Source of the DNA: Rhodococcoides fascians A44A
GTDB lineage: Bacteria; Actinomycetota; Actinomycetes; Mycobacteriales; Mycobacteriaceae
Assembly: GCF_000760735.1 (NCBI RefSeq)
Contig: NZ_JMEX01000007.1
Span: 283,490 to 347,489 of the forward strand
Reading direction: 5' to 3'
Length of the DNA stretch: 64,000 nucleotides
Shown here: positions 59,023 through 64,000 of the stretch, piece by piece
Numbering within the stretch: the first letter of the stretch is position 1
Layout of the letters: every line of letters starts with the position of its first letter
The notes under the pieces: model-generated
What the model was told of the DNA's origin: nothing
Database searches by the model: none
The model's input: the letters and a program-made list of their open reading frames with translations, nothing else
Made by a program: the position numbers and the translations under genes

Positions 59023-60477
59023 TCACGGCCGCTCGAACGCTTCGATTCCGGCGTCGGCGAATCGAAGTACATAGCCCGACGCCACCGCGTCGGCGACTGC
59101 CTTGTCGTCGCCCGCACCGTCCGTCGGCCATCCGGCAGGATCGCTGCGGTTGACGACGATCCAGTCCGGTGCCTCGGTGTTCGTCGCGCGTTGCGGAAAC
59201 ACGGAGACGTCGTGCGTGGCGACGAACTGTGGAACCAGATTGTTCGACGCCGCGATCGTCCGATCTGCGGGAATGGCGTCGGAGATGGCGTGGGACGCGG
59301 TCACCTGTGGATCGGTCGACCACCCGTCGGCTGTCGCCAGGCGAGCCATGGGAAGAAACGGAAGGGCGACGATCGCGAACGCAGCCACGGCCGTGAAGAT
59401 CGTGCGTTGCCCGCGCTCGGTGAGTTGCTCGTGCCTGCGGCACCGCACGACGGCGTCGATCAGGGCCGCGAAGACGACGACCATCAGGATCGCGTTGTAA
59501 TGGAATATCGGCTTCCAGAAGTTGGTGTTGTCGCTGAGGAATCGCCACGCGACGGTGGGGACCGCGACCAGCAGGAGCGGCGAGCGCAGCGCAACGAACG
59601 CGGTCACGGCAAGGAGGAGGAAGGCAGTCGCTGCGCGTGAGTCACCTGCGACGACACCGTGGGCGGTATCGGCAATGCCCGACCCGAGGGGAGGCAGCTT
59701 CGATCCCTGACCGTACGAGTCGTCGGCACTGAGCAGCGGGATGATCACCTTGACGGCGAGGACGACCCAGCCGAGGCCCCAGACGGCTGTGAGAGCTCCG
59801 AGCGCGCGGGTGCGTCCGGTGGTCCAGAATGCGACCAGACCGCCGATGACGGCAACCGTCAGACCCATGTCCTCCTTGACGAACACCAGCGGGAGCGCCC
59901 ACACCAAGGCCGGTAGCCATCGACGATTGCCCAGGGCGACGAGAGACATGGCCATCAGTGGCACGGCGAACGCGATTTCGTGGAAGTCGAAGTTCAGGGC
60001 GGCCTGCACACCCCAGGACAGGCCGTAGGCGAACGCCACTGCGATGCCTGTCGCCGTGCCGAACTCACGGACCGCCCACCTGGACAGCGGAACGACTGCC
60101 AGCGCGAACAGAACCGCCTGCGCGATCAGCAACGTCTCCGGCGACGGGAACAGGCGATACACCGGTGCCAGCAGTGCGGTGATCGGGGAGAAGTGGTCGC
60201 CCAGGGTGTTGTAACCGGTGCCCAGGAGATCGGACGTCGGCGCCCGAAACTCGGCGTACGACGAGATCTGTTGCACGAAGATTCCGAGATCGAATCCGGA
60301 CGTGCGGAGCTGTCGGTGGCCGAGCACGGACAACAGCGAGTACAGCGTCGCGAGTACCGCGAACGCCGTCACCGGGACGACGACGTCGGCTGTGGGCCGT
60401 GCACGCCGGATTCGCGTGTCCCGGGGTTCCTCGACCGATTCGGCCGCAGTGGGCGGGGAGATCTCGGTTGCAGTCAC
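59023..60477 (-). CDS. DUF2079 family membrane protein
   Basis: A 484-residue polytopic membrane protein with about 10-12 hydrophobic segments. The family marker lies near the start: GFDLGIFVQQISSYAEF, then NTLGDHFSPITALLAPVYRLF, a periplasmic loop resembling the acidic first loop of GT-C glycosyltransferases. Further segments include ALNFDFHEIAFAVPLMAMSL and FVKEDMGLTVAVIGGLVAF. DUF2079 proteins have no firm role; a lipid-linked sugar transferase is often suspected. It is transcribed toward the iron-box region and is probably a single-gene unit. Confidence 0.85.
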   Translation of the reverse strand: MTATEISPPTAAESVEEPRDTRIRRARPTADVVVPVTAFAVLATLYSLLSVLGHRQLRTSGFDLGIFVQQISSYAEFRAPTSDLLGTGYNTLGDHFSPITALLAPVYRLFPSPETLLIAQAVLFALAVVPLSRWAVREFGTATGIAVAFAYGLSWGVQAALNFDFHEIAFAVPLMAMSLVALGNRRWLPALVWALPLVFVKEDMGLTVAVIGGLVAFWTTGRTRALGALTAVWGLGWVVLAVKVIIPLLSADDSYGQGSKLPPLGSGIADTAHGVVAGDSRAATAFLLLAVTAFVALRSPLLLVAVPTVAWRFLSDNTNFWKPIFHYNAILMVVVFAALIDAVVRCRRHEQLTERGQRTIFTAVAAFAIVALPFLPMARLATADGWSTDPQVTASHAISDAIPADRTIAASNNLVPQFVATHDVSVFPQRATNTEAPDWIVVNRSDPAGWPTDGAGDDKAVADAVASGYVLRFADAGIEAFERP

Positions 60478-60554
60478 AGGAAATGCTGTCTACCCGACAT
60501 TTCTTGGATCAACCTGAGAAGTGCAGGTGACAGCGCTCGGGCACGGTCGTTCGG

Positions 60555-61523
60555 TCACACTCGCCGTTTGCGCGGACGATTCGACGGGGGTTGAGAGGAC
60601 AAGTGGTAGTACAGAGCGTCGGCGGTGTCCTCCACGACGACCTCCACGACGTCACCGACTTCGAGATAGTCGTCGACGGCAATGCGGTCCTTGGCGCCGA
60701 TCACCGCCTTGACCGAACGCGCGGGGATGAGTCCCCGGCGACCGTCCGGTCCGACGGCCAACGCATACCTCGGACCGGTACGGGTGACTCGAGCAGAGAT
60801 GATGGCCGAGTCCCTCGGGACCGGTTCGACGACGGCGCCCTTCGCGACGGCCGTCTGTGAATCGAGCTGCGCCGCGAGGTCGTCCGCCATCAAGTCGACC
60901 TGGAGGAGAAGCTCTGCCATCTGCCGGGCGTACTCGGTGTGCGCCTCCGTCGGCTTGAGAGCCTCACCTGGCTTGTACATGTCCTCGTGGGTGAGTTCAC
61001 CCCAGGCGTCCTGCAGCCTCGTCTTGACCTGGACTTCGACGTTCACGATCAGATCACCCTGGTGGGTGGCGACGCGGATGACCAGAATCGCGTGGTAGGC
61101 GCGGTATCCACTCGGTTTGGGGAACGCGACGTAGTCGGTCGGGTTCCGGGCGAAGCGCACCGAGCATTCCGGGTCGGTGCACGCGCGTTCCAACGCGTCC
61201 ACGAAGGCGTGAAGATCCCGCGGGCTCTTGCACAGAACCTTGATGCCGATCAGATCCGGCAGGGATTCCACGACCTCGTCGATGGTCCTCGGCTCGACGA
61301 TCCGGCCTTCCGTGATCTTCCGCCGCAGTTTGTCGGCTGCCCGCACCGGATCCTTGATTCGGGCGGTCTGCGCATTGAGCCGATCTCGGTCGACGTTGTC
61401 GAGGATCTCGTCCGCGATGGTCTCCAGAAAATTCTGGGCCGTCACCAGCGCGGCCTGCCATGCCCGACGACGTTCGGCGTAGGCCTCGTCGACCAGGTCG
61501 TCGATGTTCGTCGACGCTGTCAC
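60555..61523 (-). CDS. RelA/SpoT-domain protein with C-terminal S1-like domain
   Basis: A 322-residue protein with a small alarmone synthetase-like core: RIKDPVRAADKLRRKI, DLIGIKVLCKSPRDLH, DYVAFPKPSGYRAYHAILVI and VEVQVKTRLQDAWGELTHED follow the order of ppGpp synthetase motifs. After a helical part, residues about 245-310 resemble an S1/OB RNA-binding fold (ISARVTRTGPRYALAVGPDG, then DDYLEVGDVVEVVVED). Such a fusion could tie alarmone production to RNA. Activity is not certain, because some positions differ from RelA (TRIxD-like versus RIKSxxS). GTG start; divergent from sigG. Confidence 0.75.
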   Translation of the reverse strand: MTASTNIDDLVDEAYAERRRAWQAALVTAQNFLETIADEILDNVDRDRLNAQTARIKDPVRAADKLRRKITEGRIVEPRTIDEVVESLPDLIGIKVLCKSPRDLHAFVDALERACTDPECSVRFARNPTDYVAFPKPSGYRAYHAILVIRVATHQGDLIVNVEVQVKTRLQDAWGELTHEDMYKPGEALKPTEAHTEYARQMAELLLQVDLMADDLAAQLDSQTAVAKGAVVEPVPRDSAIISARVTRTGPRYALAVGPDGRRGLIPARSVKAVIGAKDRIAVDDYLEVGDVVEVVVEDTADALYYHLSSQPPSNRPRKRRV

Positions 61524-61664
61524 CGTCCGCGCCTCCGATCATGCCCCACGGGCTTTCCACACTTTATCTGCTTCGACAGGGGAACGAGCCGACCGACGCC
61601 GTCGTCGGCGCGCCCTGCGTGATCGGCCGCGTCGGCACAACTATTCGTCCGATCGGTCGGGCGT

Positions 61665-61687
61665 TCGTCGGACTGTGGGATTAGTCT
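61665..61687 (+). promoter_or_regulatory. PafBC-type DNA-damage promoter of sigG, probably leaderless
   Basis: TCGTCGGAC (61665-61673), eight bases, then TAGTCT (61682-61687). This matches the damage motif at 6 of 9 positions with exact spacing and a TAnnnT -10. The ATG follows 8 bases after the -10, so the transcript should start at or next to it. No ribosome-binding site is visible, in agreement. Confidence 0.65.
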
Positions 61688-61695
61688 CTTCACTC

Positions 61696-62670
61696 ATGAC
61701 GGCCACGGTCGCAGAGGGCGACGCATTCGTAGCGCAGTTCGATCCGTATCGTCGTGAGCTGCTCGCTCATTGCTACCGCATGACGGGCTCGATTCACGAC
61801 GCCGAGGATCTCGTGCAGGAAACGTACATCCGCGCGTGGAAGGGCTACTCCAAGTTCGAGGGGCGCTCGTCGATGCGGACCTGGCTGTATCGCATCGCCA
61901 CCAACACCTGCCTCACGGCGCTCGACGGCAAGTCCAAGCGTCCGCTGCCGACGGGGCTCGGTGCACCGAGTTCGGACCCCACCGACGACCTGGTGGCGAC
62001 GCACGAAATTGCGTGGCTCGAGCCCATCGCAGATTCCGAGCTCGCGGATTCGGACGATCCCGCATCGATCGTCGTCGGCAGGGACACCATCAGACTGGCG
62101 TTCATCGCTGCCCTGCAGCACCTCTCGGCACGTCAACGAGCAGCATTGCTGATGCGTGAGGTGCTGCAGTGGAAGGCGTCCGAAGTAGCGGAAGCCCTGG
62201 CGACCACCACGACCGCGGTGAACAGTCTGCTTCAACGCGCACGAGCGCAACTCGACGAGGTCATGCCGTCGGAAAACGATGTCGTCGAGCCGGCAGCCGC
62301 CGAGACCAGGGAATTGCTGGCCAAGTACGTCGACAGTTTCGAACGCTACGACATCGACCAGCTCGTGACTCTGTTCACCCAGGACGCAGTGTGGGAGATG
62401 CCGCCGTTCGAAGGGTGGTACCAAGGGGCCGAGAACATCGGCACCCTCATCCGTGGAAACTGTCCGGCGCAGCGAGCGGGCGACATGCGGATGGTCGCGA
62501 CGTCGGCCAACGGTCAGCCCGCCTACGGGCTGTACATGCGGAACGAGGACGGAATCCACCTGCCGTTCCAACTCCACGTCGTCGACATCGAGGCGGGCAG
62601 AGTGGGCCACGTGGCGTGCTTCTTCGACCTGACTCTGTTCGAGAAATTCGGTCTACCCGAACGCCTCTGA
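61696..62670 (+). CDS. sigG: RNA polymerase sigma factor SigG (ECF with SnoaL-like C-terminus)
   Basis: A 324-residue ECF sigma factor. Region 2 reads PYRRELLAHCYRMTGSIHDA and EDLVQETYIRAWKGYSKF; region 4 reads LSARQRAALLMREVLQWKAS with AVNSLLQRARAQLDEVMPS. The C-terminal 120 residues are a SnoaL-like domain (YDIDQLVTLFTQDAVWEMPP, then GWYQGAENIGTLI) ending FEKFGLPERL. This matches Mycobacterium SigG throughout. The ATG at 61696 is fixed by homology and by the leaderless promoter. In mycobacteria sigG is DNA-damage-induced, as the motif here also suggests. Divergent from the RelA/SpoT gene. Confidence 0.92.
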   Translation: MTATVAEGDAFVAQFDPYRRELLAHCYRMTGSIHDAEDLVQETYIRAWKGYSKFEGRSSMRTWLYRIATNTCLTALDGKSKRPLPTGLGAPSSDPTDDLVATHEIAWLEPIADSELADSDDPASIVVGRDTIRLAFIAALQHLSARQRAALLMREVLQWKASEVAEALATTTTAVNSLLQRARAQLDEVMPSENDVVEPAAAETRELLAKYVDSFERYDIDQLVTLFTQDAVWEMPPFEGWYQGAENIGTLIRGNCPAQRAGDMRMVATSANGQPAYGLYMRNEDGIHLPFQLHVVDIEAGRVGHVACFFDLTLFEKFGLPERL

Positions 62671-62708
62671 CAGGGAGGTCGAGATAGCCCCACCTGGCCC
62701 GTCCCCGA

Positions 62709-63116
62709 CTATTCGGACGGCACGGCGCTGGGGTCCATCCACATGACTTCCCACACGTGGTTGTCGAGATCACGGAACGCACGCCCGTACATGAACCCGT
62801 GATCCTGAGGCTCCATCCAACTCGACCCTCCGGCGGTGATCGCCGCGTCGACGAGTGAGTCGACCTCGTCGCGACTGTCGGCGCTGATACACATCAGAAC
62901 CTCTCGCGACTGCGTCGTGTCGGTGATCGCGTCGGAGATGAAGTCCTTGAAGCGAGGTTCCGCCAGGAACATCACCGTCGCCTGCTCGCTCACGACCATC
63001 GATACACAGTTCTCGTCACTGAACACGTCGTTGAACTCGAAGCCCAGTCCGCCGAAGAAAGCGCGGGTGGCAGTGACGTCCTTGACGGGCATGTTGGCGA
63101 ACAGCATTCGGGACAT
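62709..63116 (-). CDS. VOC family protein
   Basis: A 135-residue glyoxalase-like protein: RMLFANMPVKDVTATRAFF at the start and GRAFRDLDNHVWEVMWMDP at the end, where DLDNHVWE carries the conserved C-terminal Glu. This matches a VOC subgroup often named by similarity to extradiol dioxygenases or lactoylglutathione lyases; without further evidence no activity is proposed. The ATG at 63116 has GGAG 6 bases upstream. It converges on sigG, 38 bases between stops. Confidence 0.86.
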   Translation of the reverse strand: MSRMLFANMPVKDVTATRAFFGGLGFEFNDVFSDENCVSMVVSEQATVMFLAEPRFKDFISDAITDTTQSREVLMCISADSRDEVDSLVDAAITAGGSSWMEPQDHGFMYGRAFRDLDNHVWEVMWMDPSAVPSE

Positions 63117-63301
63117 TGGGGTCTCCATTCATTCGGCGTGGAAGTCTCGTGTGTATCGACAACGGACGAATCGTGAATTCATCGCGGATCCGACATCGAC
63201 TTTCTACCGCATTCGGGGGGACGACTCGCCTGTAGCAAGATGGGAACACGTCATGCAGCCGGAAGCGGCGCGTCGACGCTGTTCGAACAAGAGGAGAGTT
63301 C

Positions 63302-64000
63302 ATGGATTTGGGTCTGTCGGGTAAAGCGTTCGTCGTCACCGGAGGAACCGAAGGGCTGGGATTCGCGTCCGCGCGTGAGCTGCTTCGTGAGGGAGCGAAG
63401 GTGACGGTGGCCTCCCGGTCACAGACCAAGGTCGACGAGGCAGTGACCGAACTGGGCGCGCACCGACCCAACGCGGTGCACGGAATGGTCGCCGACAACG
63501 GCCATCCCGCGAGCGCACAGTTGCTCGTCGAGTCGGCCATCGCGCACTGGGGCAAGCTGGACGGTCTCGTCGTGAGTGTCGGTGGACCTCCGCCGAGCAC
63601 CGCCCTCGATGCCGCCGACGAGGATTGGACTGCGTCGTTCGAGTCCGTGTTCCTCGGGGCGGTGCGACTGGCCCGCGAAGCGGCGAAGGTCATGACCGAC
63701 GGAAGCGCCATCGTGTTCGTGCTGTCGACATCGGTGAAGTCGCCGTTGACGGGCCTCGGCGTGTCCAACGGACTGCGCCCCGGCTTGGCGATGGTGGCCA
63801 AGGACATCGCCGACGAGCTCGGGCCACGAGGAATCAGGGTCGTGAGCGTCCTTCCCGGGCGATTCGACACGTCCCGGGGCGGCGCCGTGTCCGACGACGC
63901 GTTGGCTCGGATCCCGCTCGGTCGTATCGGCGATCCGGAGGAGTTCGGACGTACCGTCGCGTTCCTGGCGTCGCCGGCCGCGTCGTACATCACCGGCTCC
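63302..64000 (+). CDS. Atypical short-chain dehydrogenase, 3' end outside window
   Basis: 233 codons of an SDR-fold protein, running off the window end. The cofactor motif is VTGGTEGLGFASARELLR and the ending so far is AFLASPAASYITGS, both classical. The catalytic region reads STSVKSPLTGLGVSNGLRPG, with no Tyr-x3-Lys: a Ser-Asn-x2-Arg pattern replaces it, known from a minor SDR branch. So it may bind NAD(P) but work differently. GAGGAG lies before the ATG at good spacing. A 185-base interval separates it from the VOC gene at 62709. Confidence 0.85.
   Translation, partial: MDLGLSGKAFVVTGGTEGLGFASARELLREGAKVTVASRSQTKVDEAVTELGAHRPNAVHGMVADNGHPASAQLLVESAIAHWGKLDGLVVSVGGPPPSTALDAADEDWTASFESVFLGAVRLAREAAKVMTDGSAIVFVLSTSVKSPLTGLGVSNGLRPGLAMVAKDIADELGPRGIRVVSVLPGRFDTSRGGAVSDDALARIPLGRIGDPEEFGRTVAFLASPAASYITGS

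Noticed and set aside
1..64000. CRISPR array, tRNA, rRNA, insertion sequence, phage or integrase genes
   Set aside because: None seen: no regularly spaced repeats, no cloverleaf-like sequence noticed, no transposase or integrase motif on either strand.

Overview
The window looks like chromosomal DNA from a high-GC mycolic-acid actinobacterium, most likely Rhodococcus or a close Nocardiaceae relative. The basis is high-GC coding with strong third-position bias, many GTG starts, 4-bp ATGA/GTGA overlaps between cotranscribed genes, mycobacterial-type gene sets (FprB plus an AurF-like diiron protein, SigG, RecBCD) and apparently leaderless promoters. I see no rRNA, tRNA, CRISPR array, insertion sequence or prophage. 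Genes are tightly packed and no gene-free stretch exceeds about 200 bases. The genes at both window edges are cut.

Layout. (1) 1-5161: a LacI-controlled locus. It has a NitT/TauT-type ABC permease on one side of lacI and a Gfo/Idh dehydrogenase, a DUF993 aldolase-like protein and a sugar-phosphate isomerase on the other; both promoters carry the same LacI-type palindrome. (2) 5240-16146: housekeeping and stress genes (ABC-F ATPase, lipoproteins, thioesterase, EamA exporter, VOC proteins), then two consecutive ArsR-AHSA1 regulator/effector pairs, each with its own inverted-repeat operator, and a 2-oxoglutarate oxygenase. (3) 16150-21863: DUF2786 protein, FprB and AurF-like redox pair, TetR and flavin monooxygenase. 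(4) 21929-25402: an ADP-ribose/NAD module (ADP-ribosylglycohydrolase, macro domain, NrtR-like Nudix regulator) next to a TY-Chap-like protein. (5) 25498-29550: Excalibur membrane protein, an acidic unknown, a dicarboxylate symporter and a VOC protein. (6) 29624-40888: catabolic island. An IclR regulator appears to control a dehydrogenase/SDR/transporter operon and a distant NTF2-like gene. Beside it lie the homogentisate genes hmgA-unknown-fahA with a MarR regulator. (7) 41006-50357: recC-recB-recD, then a second TY-Chap-like gene. (8) 50459-58844: a three-gene operon of a long glutamate-synthase-like protein, a diflavin reductase and a HemS-like protein behind an IdeR/DtxR-like iron box. (9) 59023-64000: DUF2079 membrane protein, RelA/SpoT-domain protein, SigG, VOC protein and an atypical SDR cut by the window end.

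The most unusual features are regulatory links that join separated genes. PafBC-type (RecA-independent DNA-damage) promoters lie before both TY-Chap-like paralogues and sigG, with a weaker match before recC. A repeated IclR tandem operator lies about 5 kb away from its first copy. The word TGCGCTAA sits on the -10 of both the ADP-ribosylglycohydrolase operon and the NrtR gene. The iron-box operon (glutamate-synthase-like, diflavin reductase, HemS-like) is the best candidate for an undescribed system. All functional assignments come from reading the sequence; no database search was run.
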